Below are positions 44,143-54,749 of a DNA stretch of 64,000 nucleotides, one piece after another (position 1 is the first letter of the stretch; every line of letters begins with the position of its first letter). The notes beneath the pieces are model-generated. The model was not told the origin of the DNA. It saw nothing but the letters and a program-made list of their open reading frames with translations, and searched no databases. Position numbers and translations under genes: made by a program. This stretch comes from Craterostigma plantagineum (lineage: Eukaryota > Streptophyta > Magnoliopsida > Lamiales > Linderniaceae). The stretch is from assembly GCA_027422505.1 (NCBI GenBank), contig JAPQWV010000484.1, forward strand, positions 1 to 64,000, given 5' to 3'.

Positions 44143-45139
44143 ATGATACGTTCAGAAACCCTAATTGGTACTTAGAACAATAACAACATATCATTTAACA
44201 ATATCACATAATACATTCAAAAACACACCCAGAAATGTTCGATTTCACATATATCATATTTGGCAGCCATAAATACGACATAGCACTAACCTCAACGAAC
44301 TGGTATCCATGGCAAATGGACGACAAATATTAATAGATTCAAGCCTACAGAGAGGAATAATCTTGTTGAATTATCACTTGCGCAACACCAAACTGTTCTT
44401 ACAAAATTCTGACAACAATATACTCACTGATTGTTTCGCCAGTTTTTTTCTTTGCGAGAGAGGGGTTTAGAGTAGTGGGATTGGAAATTTAATTCAGTAA
44501 AACATTGGGCCAGTTGTTATCAAATAACCCAGTATGTTGAAATCAATAAATTAATTGTGGGCCGATCATTTGAACCTTTACTTCTGAAGTGTTTATAGGT
44601 TTAATAAGTTAGCAGATTTCAGTCAGTATGTAAGCTTATGATGAGTTTCGATCGAAAATTACTACGCGATATATAGATAATTTAGAATTTAATGATTGGC
44701 TTTTCGTTACTGTTTAGCATTAGAGTTTATTACTAACATAATTGTATTTGTACTCAATATGTAATTATGCGAAATAATATGATTGTATGACTATATGATT
44801 TGACAATGTCATTAAAAATTTGTGATATATAATTGTTTAATATTAATCAGTCGTGTATATTTCAGTTGTATATTTTTAAAAGCATGAACTTTTCCAATTC
44901 AACGTGACGCGTAAATATTGGTCAGTACTGCAAATTAAATTATTCTATTGAATGTTAATGCAACGTTTAATTTTTTTGGCAAAAGGAAGACGATAAAGTA
45001 ATAAAAAGTAAATGTTTACTAATATCATAAAAAAAAGAACACATGAAAGAATTGTAAACTGCAAACTTAACCATTCATATCCATTTGTTGCAGGTAAGAG
45101 CAACTGCGAGATATTTTCTAAAATCTTCTATTTGTTTTT
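44143..45139. other. AT-rich spacer with a 65-bp tandem duplication
   Basis: No gene is visible. ACTTAGA(G/A)CAATAAC...TTTAACAATATCACAT occurs twice in tandem at about 44103-44223. The rest is AT-rich single-copy sequence. Confidence 0.5.
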
Positions 45140-46460
45140 TTGTAATTCCGTAGACAGAATCATCCGAAAACATCAACGCAAATGCCGAACGCAACACGTG
45201 TACACCACATTCACCCCTGTCAGCAAAATATTAGACGAATCGAACAATTTTCAAGTAATGGTACCTATATTGTATCCATATATATGTATGAAATGAAAAT
45301 TGACGTCTTACGATGTAGCTTGGCAGGGTAATTTTCATCTCTTGTAATGGTGAACTCAGCACGTCCATTCGTCAAACGAAGATGGTCAAGTAGAAATTGC
45401 ATGGTATGTAATGTCCTACCAAAAGCCTGGTTGAAAAATCTCATATCCATATCGCATGTTTTGTCTGAATCATGTACAATAACACTTCCTGCTCTGTAGT
45501 CACTATTGCAAGAACCCAATGACATTGATTAACGTTTACTGGGACAACGATGATATCAGATGCACATGGCGTTGCAGGCCAGTCAAGTACAGTTCCGTCG
45601 GCATAAGGCTTGATTACAGAAAGGTCGTATTCACCTTTCAATCTGTATTCTGCTATAAATACCTGATTGAATGCAGTATTCATGAATGCAATGGAAAGGG
45701 CGTGCGATGGTTGTTTTTCTTTGGAGTTCAATAAACCCGCGCAGGCATTCATCGATATGCTACAAAAAGACTTTATTCAAATATAAGATGCCAAATATCA
45801 CTCTACAATATAACATAAGATACCTCATCAAGCAGCAACGCAACATTTTTCATCAGCGTTGTAAGAAACTGTTGTCCACGCTGGGCACGCAAACATCCAG
45901 TTACGTACACATCTGGGCTCATGTTCCCAACGATCACCGATACATGTGGAAACATAGCAAGAATTCTACTAATACGATTTTCAAATGCAGTGTTGGAGAA
46001 ACTATTTGTACCAGTGTCCGACGGGGAATTTGGTATTGAATTTGGCGAAATGAACGGATGCTTCCTTTTCTTCGCCATAGCTGTGAGAGTGCGCTGTTTT
46101 TTGGAACGTGGTTGTTGCGTGTCCTCCGCATGAACATCAGTACTCGTTGGACCGCGCAAAATCATCTACATGTGTAGGAATATTTGTGCGGAATATTTAT
46201 CAGCATGTTGTTTAATATGAAAACAGAGCATAACAATTGTTCCATAAATTGTCAGAAAACAGTAATACCAAATCTCTTCTCCAGCGTCGTCAAGTTGATT
46301 TGTTCAAAGCGTTGGTCGATACGAACGATCATTTCCCATATTCTTCAGCATAGTGGCATGAACATCATATTTGTTGAATGCATCAAACCTCTGAGCAGCA
46401 CTTTGCGCATAGTCATCAATCTTTCGGTCGATACGAACGATCATTTGAGATATTGAATTC
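45140..46460 (-). pseudogene. Ulp1-type (C48) cysteine protease, multi-exon pseudogene
   Basis: Reading the minus strand: a coiled linker with two MIVRIDxxF units (near 46440 and 46330), a basic exon (KKRKHPFISPN, near 46070), an exon starting near 45760 with the catalytic His in CHWVLAIV (about 45520), the Asp in VIVHDSD (about 45471) and, after an intron (donor at 45311, acceptor near 45217), the Cys in GECGVHV (about 45208). One base appears missing between the His and Asp segments. The simple splice to the Cys exon is also out of frame. The triad is complete but the gene is broken. It was probably carried by a MULE. Confidence 0.65.
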
Positions 46461-47460
46461 TGCAAATTTGCAAAACTTCTCTATAAATAATTTCGTATTT
46501 GATTCATTATATTATGTTTTCAAAATAATAGGTATATTTATTTCTTTCAAAGTATCGTGAGATTAAATACCCAAAGGTAAGTTGAACGGGTGCAGAGAAT
46601 TTAATCAGATGGGTCAAGGTAAAGGGGCGCGATCTGCATCGTAGGATGCAGAGCAGACGTACCAGACTGAATGAGTCTAAGAACTGATTAAAGGGCACAA
46701 TAGTTCTAACTATTCACAGAATAACACATGTTCAAAAGCTATACCTCACATATTCGCCCCGGAACTCCTCATAACCTATAAATAGAACCCCCATGTCAAA
46801 ATTACTCAATGAATGAATTAATGAAAGACTGTAAATTAAGCAGTCGGCCTTTGATTTCATTGTATTACAAACAAACTGATATGTATTTAAGTAGTCAAAT
46901 AGTTATTATGGAAAGAATTATAAGAGTTTGTCACATTTGTTTTTCAATTACTGTGCATTTATTACGTACATGATCATATACTGTACATTTATATGTTCTG
47001 ATACTGGTCAGTCATATTAACGTTATCCAAACTACTATTGCAAGACCGAGCTATGTGAAAGTTCATAAACATTTATTGGATTATTATAAAAGAATTTATA
47101 TGTAGTTAAGTAATTAAATATTTAAACAGGGAATTTGAAAGGTCAGACGTAGTTCTATTTTGAATAATGGTAATACAACCAAACCATCAATAACTAAATA
47201 AATACAAAAGGCATGGCATACTTTTAAAAGGATCTTTCAATTGTCAATAGTTATATAGTCCACATTGAGCAAGTAATTGACCTTTAACAACGCAATTACA
47301 TAATACAACTTACGCATTTTAGTGACATTCGTCTTTGGAGTGATATCCGACTCATGAACACAGGTTTGTATAATTCTCTGTCGGATAATAATAAAAAACA
47401 ATATTCAGTACTGCGCTTTCAGTCTTCAATTTTGAAGAATATCAATACTTACATTTCTGC
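46461..47460. other. Noncoding stretch
   Basis: No credible gene or tandem repeat. A TATAAATAG box on the plus strand near 46780 might belong to an old promoter, but no transcript unit follows. Confidence 0.4.
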
Positions 47461-47465
47461 AACAG

Positions 47466-47975
47466 TGTAGCGACCCTAGCCATCGCCACCATTTCCAACG
47501 TCATCCTAAGTGCCTAACGGCGTATTTAAATAAAGGAACTGCGGAAATACGTATGAAATTTTTCATTTGTTTCATTTACACAGCGGAACTTTGTCCAATA
47601 CATGCCAAAAGAATGCTTCCGCGACAAAAGAAATTCTTCGAGTTCTAATTACACACTAATCCTAGTTTGTAATTACTCGGGACGGTCGCGATGGCACAGC
47701 AAAAGCTCCTATGCGCCCGGCCTCACAGGTCGTCATCCATACACACACGTCCACCCCAAAAGACGCTCGGAAGCTTCAAAAGATCGGCCTTGCCAGCTAG
47801 GCGATCACGTACCGTGATCATACACCTACAACATATAACATAAAGGAATGAGCCGCCGTGGCTCAGTAAGCAGAAATTTATGCATGTATTCACGTGTCAC
47901 TCCCCCACAACGGCAACCCACGCCGATGCCTATAACACTCGCAAAGGCGATCCGCGCCGATGCATATAACACTAC
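47466..47975 (-). repeat. Partial 3' LTR of the deleted element
   Basis: It matches the start of the copy at 48209 nearly base for base (CGACC...CATCGCCACCATTTCC, CGCTCGGAAGC, AAAGGAATGAGCCGC) for about 510 bp and then breaks. Confidence 0.85.
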
Positions 47976-49049
47976 TTTCTCCTGTGAGTTGAAGGATGGT
48001 CGCATCACCGCCACTACTTTCTCCTCTCGTTCTCACCATCGTATCTTAGTCTATCCTGACCTATCCTGACAGTCCTATGGCCAATAAATTATGCAACGCA
48101 GAGATTTCACATAAATGTAACGCTTACTTGCAAGGCCGCTTCCGCTCTTTTGGGGATGTGTGTGTATGGACAGTCTACAGAACCTGTGACCGAAGCTCTG
48201 ATACCAACTGTAGCGACCTTAGCCATCGCCACCATTTCCAACGTCATCCTAAGTGCCTAACGGCGTATTTAAATAATGGAACTGCGGAAATACGTATGAA
48301 ATTTTTCATTTTTTCATTTACACAGCGGAACGTTGTCCAATACATGCCAAAAGAATGCTTCCGCAAAAGAAATTCTTCGGGTTCTAATTACACACTAATA
48401 CTAGTTTGTAGTTACTCGGGATGGTCGCGATGGCACAGCAAAAGCTCCTATGCGCCCGGCCACACAGGTCGTCATCCATACACACACGTCCACCCCAAAA
48501 GACACTCGGAAGCTTCAAAAGATCGGCCGTGCCAGCTAGGCGATCACGTACTATGATCATACACCTACAACACATAACATAAAGGAATGAGCCGCTGTGG
48601 CTCAGTAAGCAGAAATTTATGCATGTATGCACGTGTCACTCCCCCGCAACTTCAACCCACGCCGATGCCTACTCGCAAAGGCGATCCGCGCCGATGCATA
48701 TAACACTCGCAAAGGCGATCCGCGCCGATGCATATAACAATCATACTAACGTACTCAGGGCCCTCGACTAATCTCACTATGCACCACAATGAGCTCACGT
48801 CCATCAAGGACAATACGACGGCGGTCCACGCCGGATGGCCATGCCCTAGGATGAACATCGTTCCCCCAGGGTGCCATATTACCCGGTCGTCCCCGACTGC
48901 CGGCGATCGCTCACGCTGGTAGCCCACGCTGAGGTTGCCTACACCAGGGATCCACCCTGTGTCGCTAATACCCTCAGGTCGCACCCTCCAGTTCGCTCCC
49001 TACCGCCACGGGCTTTGCCCTATCATATCATGAACATACATATACACGA

Positions 49050-49400
49050 CCCTTTCGCCAACGGGCATTGCCCTAATATAGTTCATTGCATATACAATAA
49101 TAGTAATATATGTATACGGCCCTTTTGCCAACGGATCTCCGCCCAATATATTTCATTGCATATACAATAATAGTAATATGTGTATACGGCCCTTTCGCCA
49201 ACGGGACTCCGCCCTACTATATTACATTGCATATACAATAATAGTAATATATGTATACGACCCTTTCGCCAACGGGTCTCCGCTCTAATATATTTCATTG
49301 CATATACAATAATAGTAATATATGTATACGGCCTTTTCGCCAACGGGACTCCGCCCTGCTATATTTCATTGCATATACAATAATAGTAATATATGTATAC
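49050..49400 (+). repeat. 70-71-bp tandem repeat, 5 copies, in the LTR
   Basis: Units start CCCTTTCGCCAACGGG at 49050, 49120, 49190, 49261 and about 49331 and continue with TTGCATATACAATAATAGTA. The even open frames across it are repeat artefacts. Confidence 0.93.
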
Positions 49401-49859
49401 ATATTTACATAATATTACGACGATGCTAAACGCCGCCCTGGTAGCATAGTGGACAACCCTTGACTCAACTGCGAGTCGACAACACATGCCCATATCGGCA
49501 ATGTATCAATCGCTTTCAAGCGATACATCATACACGCACACTCGACTCATATAACCCTCCCGCATATGATCGTGTATGCACGTGAGTATGACATGCAACG
49601 AATGCCAATGCTTACAATGTGAAAACATATCAATTACGGCACGTAAACATGTAATCACAAAGGCACGTAGTCACGTAAAGCAGGTACACGCAAACAGGTT
49701 ATGTGTTGTAGTTGGATTTCTACTTACATGTCGTCCGTCGACAATAGCCACTGTCCGACAGATTTCCTAAGTCCAAACCTTAGACATAAAATATCCATAT
49801 CATTAAGCTACTTAATCAATTAAATTGGCTAAGTACTCGAATAACTATTTAGGAAGAGT

Positions 49860-50830
49860 TCGGTACTCGTGAGTTCGTGAAATCCCATAGTTCGTGAAGT
49901 TGTTATAGTGTGTGGGATTTAATTCGTGAAGTGCCTAGTTGAATCTCTCAATTCGCAAAATAAGTTGTTATCACTTATAATAATTCGCAAAGTCTACACC
50001 TCGCGGACTCATGTGCTAAATCTATCAAATTATAGTTCGCGAGTCGTAATATTTTTAAACCTAGGGTTTGCGAAGTATTTTAATCATGACCCGCGAAATT
50101 ATTTCAACCTAGTTCGAAATCGCATCCTAGTTTGGCGAGTTACAATTTTATTATTTATCGGATTCGTAAGGTTGCCGGTTCGCAAAACTCGAGTTCGCAA
50201 TCTTCATCGGATTCGCCAAACGTGGAATGGTCGAGTTCGCAAAGTTTAGGCCGTGAAGTGTGCGTGAGTTTGCAAAATACTCCCAATTCGCAAAGCCGAT
50301 CTTCAATTTGCGAAGTTGATTTGGGAAGTTCTTGAGTTCGCAAACCGTTGGATTCGTAGAACTCTCGACCGTGAAGTGCCTACCAATTCGTGAAATAAAG
50401 TGCCTTGTGGATTCGCGAACCTAGTTCGTGACTTGTTAGAGTTTGCAAAGTCTACTTCGTTCGCCCCCATCGTGAAATTCAATTCGCCAAATTCTCTCGG
50501 TTCGCGAATGTGGATTCGCGAAGTGGCTTCCCCACGGTTCGCGATTCTGGGATTTGCCAACTTGGTTCGCAAAACCCTTAATTCGCAAAATAGGGTTTGA
50601 ACGAGTTCGCAAACCTCGTTCGACCCGTGAAGTTGCATGGTTCGCGATCCCTTCCCAATTCGCAAAGCTCGTCGTGTGATTTGTTGAACCCGCAATTACT
50701 TAACTCGCGAGTCCATGCAAGTGACCTACTTCGAGTTCGCGAACTTGCTTCTCCTAGAGTTCGCAATCTCGAGTTCGCAAAGTTCGTGTTTAACGAACTC
50801 ATCCCAACTAAAACGCTTCCTAATTCGCAA
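49860..50830. repeat. Irregular cluster of TTCGCGAA-like words, block 1
   Basis: About 45 variants of (A/G)TTCGC(G/A)AA or TTCGTGAA occur every 10-30 bp through this part of the LTR. The spacing is irregular, so it is not an ordinary tandem repeat. The 8-mer is a perfect palindrome, so the cluster looks alike on both strands. Confidence 0.8.
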
Positions 50831-51605
50831 TATACCAGTTTTTAAGGATCAAAAAGCTACTTTTCTAAGAACTCATTTGAAGGCCGATTTGAACCCTTAG
50901 AACCCTAAAATCGAGCTTAACAAAAATGCTAGTTTAGCCTTATATTTCGTGCCTAAAAGCCCCTAAAACACGTTAATACCGAATTAAATTTACCAAATCT
51001 AGACTAGAAGGTTTGCTCCCAAGGATTAAAACCGCATAAGCTCTAATGTATGATATCTTCGTGCTTCAAATCCTTAACTACACTAATCCTTGGATAGAAT
51101 ATAAAAATTATGCTTAGAGAGTGGTACCTTGGCTTGATTTTCAACTCGATTTCACCTTGTTGCTTAAGCTTTCGTTATCTTCCTTACAGATGAAATTCTC
51201 GAACTTGAAATGGTTTTAAATAGGTTTTACTTTGTAAAATGTGGTGATGGGACTTCCATTTGACGAAATATCCCCTAATTTAAGGCAAGTTGTCTCAAAA
51301 TTATCATTTGTAAGTTTTGGGCCCAAATTACTTTTAATTCCAGCCCATTAACATTTAGGCTCCAATCTTGGCTTATCACCCATATTTTCCTTTACCTAAT
51401 TTCGAAAACCCCTAATTAAATCGGAAGTCAATATGGCATAATTTAAATGCACTTATTTCCACCAAATAAATTAAGCACGCATTTTATCATGAAAATTTCA
51501 CATAATTCACACGAGCAAAGAATAATTGCACGAAATGCACATAATTGCATTCATCATTTTTAAATTTATTAGCATTTATTTGCTTGCGAGGACCCGAGTG
51601 CTACA

Positions 51606-51871
51606 AACAGTTTTCTATATAATGTTGGTATCAATTTTTTATTGGCACTATTTATTGTTGAATATATTGATCATATTATACGATGAATAACCTTAGAATT
51701 TCGAGATGACGGTGAAATAGGTAGCTCAACATAGTAAAAAAACCAAAACAACGGTAATATAAGAAAACAGACATAAAAACTACTTGGGTTGGTCCATTTT
51801 TTCCTCCTTGATTTTCTTGCATTTACCCTTCTTATACGTTGCTAAAAGAGCATCATCATCTGTATTGCTTT
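51606..51871. other. Spacer between the deleted LTR element and a copia gag
   Basis: Nothing recognisable beyond the target-site duplication at its left edge. Confidence 0.4.
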
Positions 51872-52782
51872 CTATTTCTTTTGTACGAAGTTTGAGACCA
51901 ATGCAAGTTGTTTTGCAAGTTCCTTGAGTGTTGTAATCTCCTTATCCCCATGTTTTGTGAGGTCCTTGAGTTCTCCATCAGAGTCTGAATCTCCTCCCTC
52001 CCGGGCTTGAGAGGACTGAATGATCTCCTTGTCCTTGGAATTCTTTCTTGATGATCGTTCAGACATGAGTGCAAGTGTATCGCTTCCCACTGCCCTAGCT
52101 TCCTCCTTTCTTTTCTCCACGTAATTGGAGTATTGATTGAGATGATCAAATAGGGGGTGGATGCTGACCTTGGTCAGATCGTTCATTTGTCTCATCATGA
52201 TTGCTGTTGATTCCCACTCTGGATGAAGTGATCCAAGGAATTTGATGTTGATCTCCATTACATTTTTCGTAATTCCGTTCATTTTTAGTTCATTTAGGAG
52301 GACAAAGAATTGCTTAAATGTTTCTAGAAGAGTTTCTCCTTTGTTTGACTGAAAGCGATCATATGAGATGGGGGTATTTGCCATTCTGGCCATAGTGTTC
52401 ACTTTTGTTCCCTGCATCATAATCCGTAGGGCATCCCACATTTCTTTCGCACTTTCACCACATTCGAGTTGCATCAGAATGTCGTTGGAATTGCTTGCAT
52501 GATGTATGATTTTGCGACTTTACCGGCCTTAAGTCACAGCTTTCTTCGTCATTGCATTGGTCGAGAGTCTTCAAGATGCTCTGTTTTTCTCTTGCAGGAG
52601 TGGTTGTGGTAGTGGCTGGGATTACGGTCCAGTACTGCTTAGGTCCGTTGTAAATAGATTCCAACATGTTATCTGAATTGTCCTTGCTCTCGATGAAGTT
52701 AATGAATCTTTTTTTTCCAGACTATACTCTCCATGTGATGATGGGAGGTCTAACATCATTTCCCATGCTTAAGGAGTCCATC
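51872..52782 (-). pseudogene. Copia gag remnant (UBN2/Retrotran_gag type)
   Basis: It starts MDSLSMGNDVRPP at 52782. After an early stop it reads MLESIYNGPKQYWTVIPA, and after a frame change ECGESAKEMWDALRIMMQG and ETFKQFFVLLNELK. It ends in an acidic/Lys-rich coil. W...L...Y spacing and the AKEMWDAL motif are typical of copia gag. No protease, integrase or RT follows, and the frame is broken at least twice. Confidence 0.75.
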
Positions 52783-52879
52783 TCTTGTGTTTTGGATATG
52801 ATCGTTAATGTGTAATGTGAGGAAAATTAAACCTTAATTAAAGAATTTGATCGAAATTGAATTTGAGAATTGACTTTCA

Positions 52880-53520
52880 GACAAGTGTTTGGTTCGCGAA
52901 ATTTGGGTTGGTATGTGAATTCGCGAATTGAAAATAAGATCTCGTTTGTGACTTGTAGTATTGAAGTATTACTTCGCGAATTGGTCTGGGAGTTCGCGAA
53001 CTAGTCTAATTATATGGGTTCATGAAACTGATTTGAGTTCGTGAAGTTATCCGGGATCGCGAATTGATCGTGTCGTGAGTTGGTGTGAGGACTTGCGAAC
53101 TGACTTTAGAACTAGGATTCGGTAGTAGACTTGATTCACGAAGTGGGCTGAGTTCGCGAAGTAGATTGGATTGCGACTTGACTCAATTCGTTAAGTGAAC
53201 AAGTTCTTTGAGTTCGCAAACAGGTTGGGGTTCGCGAGGACGATTCGCGACTTGGTCTATAGTTCGCAAAGTGATCTGAGTTTGCGGAATGTGAACTGGA
53301 TTCGTGAAGTGTTAAATTGTATCTGAGGCGTTGATCTTTGAAAATCTAACGGCTCGTGAACTTCAAACCCACAAAATGGTACTTCGCGAAGTGTGACGAT
53401 GCGCGAAGCTTAGAATTCGTCAACCAAGGAGTGCGGAGTTGAATTCGCGAAGTAGCCTTGTGAGAGTAAAGACCCGTGAAATAGGTAAACCCTTGAGTTC
53501 GCGAACCTAAAACCCTAATA
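52880..53520. repeat. Irregular cluster of TTCGCGAA-like words, block 2
   Basis: More than 20 variants (GGTTCGCGAAATTTG, ATTCGCGAATTG, GAGTTCGCGAACTAG and others) lie upstream of the copia gag start, in leader or LTR position. They are the same words as in the unrelated LTR at 49.9-50.8 kb. Confidence 0.8.
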
Positions 53521-53535
53521 TTCTGTAACGTCTTA

Positions 53536-54210
53536 TGTAAGATCATCTCAAAGATCTCGGCGGACCGGCTAAAGGTGCCCCTTGCAGGGCTGGTGCATGG
53601 AACCCAGACGGCATTCATTCCAGGCCGACGCATTAGCGATAATATTCTATTGGCTCAGGAACTGTGTCTTGGGGTACAACAGTTTGGGCCGACCACCGCG
53701 AGCTATGTTCAAGGTGGACCTGGCTAAGGCATACGATAAAGTTGAATGGAGTTTCCTCTTAACTGCTCTTGAGGCCATGGGTTTTCACCCTACCTATATT
53801 GGGTGGTTACGTACCATCAACTTGCATGGGCAGGCAGTTGGTTTCTTTGAGGAAAAGAGGGGGCTACGTCAGGGGGATCCGATCTCGCGTTATCTATCTA
53901 CGCTTGTTATGGAGGTTCTTCATGGGCTGATGGCGGCTGCGATTAGGGCGGAGCCACAGTTTCGTTATCACTGGCGTTGTGAGGCTACTTCGATGCATAT
54001 GCATGCGTTTGCGGATGATCTTTTGCTCTTTAGCCATGCCGATGTGATTTCAGTGGGGGTCTTGAAGAAATCACTTATGCAGTTCTCGATCATTTCATGG
54101 TTACACCCAAACCCTGATAAGAGTGAGATATATCTGTCACGACGGGCATCGGGAATGGCAGCGCAAATTCAGCCGATTATGGGTTTTCGAATAGGTCACC
54201 TACCTGTGCA
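53536..54210 (+). pseudogene. LINE D, left part (RT fragment)
   Basis: The LINE is 5'-truncated inside the RT (VISKILADRL) and continues TQTAFIPGRRISDNILLAQE, KVDLAKAYDKVEW, RQGDPIS and FADDLLLF. It lacks the short segment between IGWL and NLHG and has a frame change. It stops at GHLPVH, where the composite LTR structure is inserted. Confidence 0.9.
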
Positions 54211-54677
54211 TGTAACGACCCGTCCCATACCGGGTGTCACTGTAGCATCGGTCCCTATCGAGACTAGTGGGGTTGGGCCCACCACACTCCGACTGATAGA
54301 CTGGCCCCACTGTACCACCATTTAACCTTTCAGCGTGCTTCGTCCTCGCTCACACGCACCCTGGGCTAACTTCCCAGGGGGTCACCCATCCCAAGATTGC
54401 TTCAAGTCAAGCACGCTTAACTTTGAAGTTCTTTCGGATGGACTCCCGAAAAGATAGGTCGACCTTGGTGATATGAGTAGTACTATCAATTCTTTTATAC
54501 GATTCTTAGCCTGACACGCCCATACATTGTCAGTTTCAGGATCCCCTCTCATTCGGGTGTCGGATCGGTTCGTTCATGTACCCTTTCGCCTAGAAGCCTG
54601 CCAGGAGCCGCTTCTTGTCCGTGCATCTCTTTGGCACCGGCGATCACTCCCCGCCCTCGTCGGCCCCGGGCGTCACA
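54211..54677 (-). repeat. Cassandra-type LTR (467 bp), reverse orientation
   Basis: Same length and layout as the solo LTR at 36280. On the minus strand it runs TGTGACGCCCGGGGCC...GGGTCGTTACA and includes the 5S-like box A and box C region. Confidence 0.88.
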
Positions 54678-54735
54678 TGCCCAACAGCTTCCGCCTTGTT
54701 CGTCCCCGAACCAGCACCGTACTGCAAGAGGTTGT

Positions 54736-54747
54736 GCTCTGATACCA
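54736..54747 (-). promoter_or_regulatory. Primer-binding site in the 72-bp internal piece
   Basis: TGGTATCAGAGC on the minus strand, two bases after the long-LTR end at 54750. The remaining internal sequence (54678-54735) is short, as in Cassandra elements. The LTR before it is nevertheless the long type and the LTR after it the Cassandra type. Confidence 0.82.
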
Positions 54748-54749
54748 CC

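Larger units (their letters stand above)
47466..51605 (-). mobile_element. Deleted LTR retroelement: one 3.4-kb LTR, PBS, partial second LTR
   Basis: The outer ends TGTAGCGACC (47466) and GAGTGCTACA (51605) are flanked by AACAG at 47461-47465 and 51606-51610, a perfect 5-bp target-site duplication. On the minus strand the order is full 5' LTR (51605-48209), PBS, about 230 bp of internal sequence, then roughly the last 510 bp of the 3' LTR. Gag-pol, the polypurine tract and most of the 3' LTR are gone in one deletion. Related to the long-LTR element of the 54-62 kb composite by LTR end and PBS type. Confidence 0.85.
48209..51605 (-). repeat. 5' LTR (3397 bp) of the deleted element
   Basis: It ends GGTCGCTACA on the minus strand. 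TGGTATCAGAGC (PBS, 48195-48206) follows two bases later. It contains a 70-bp tandem repeat and a long TTCGCGAA-rich section. No gene is encoded. Confidence 0.82.

Noticed and set aside
46775..46800. TATAAATAG as a promoter
   Set aside because: No open frame or known element start follows within a reasonable distance.
49083..49383. Repetitive open frames on both strands (His/Tyr-rich peptides)
   Set aside because: They follow the 70-bp tandem repeat of the LTR and have no start context or homology.
50132..50845. Ser/Asn/Arg-rich open frames in the TTCGCGAA block
   Set aside because: They arise from TTCGCAA words read as Phe-Ala-Asn or Ser-Gln. There are many overlapping frames on both strands and no domain.
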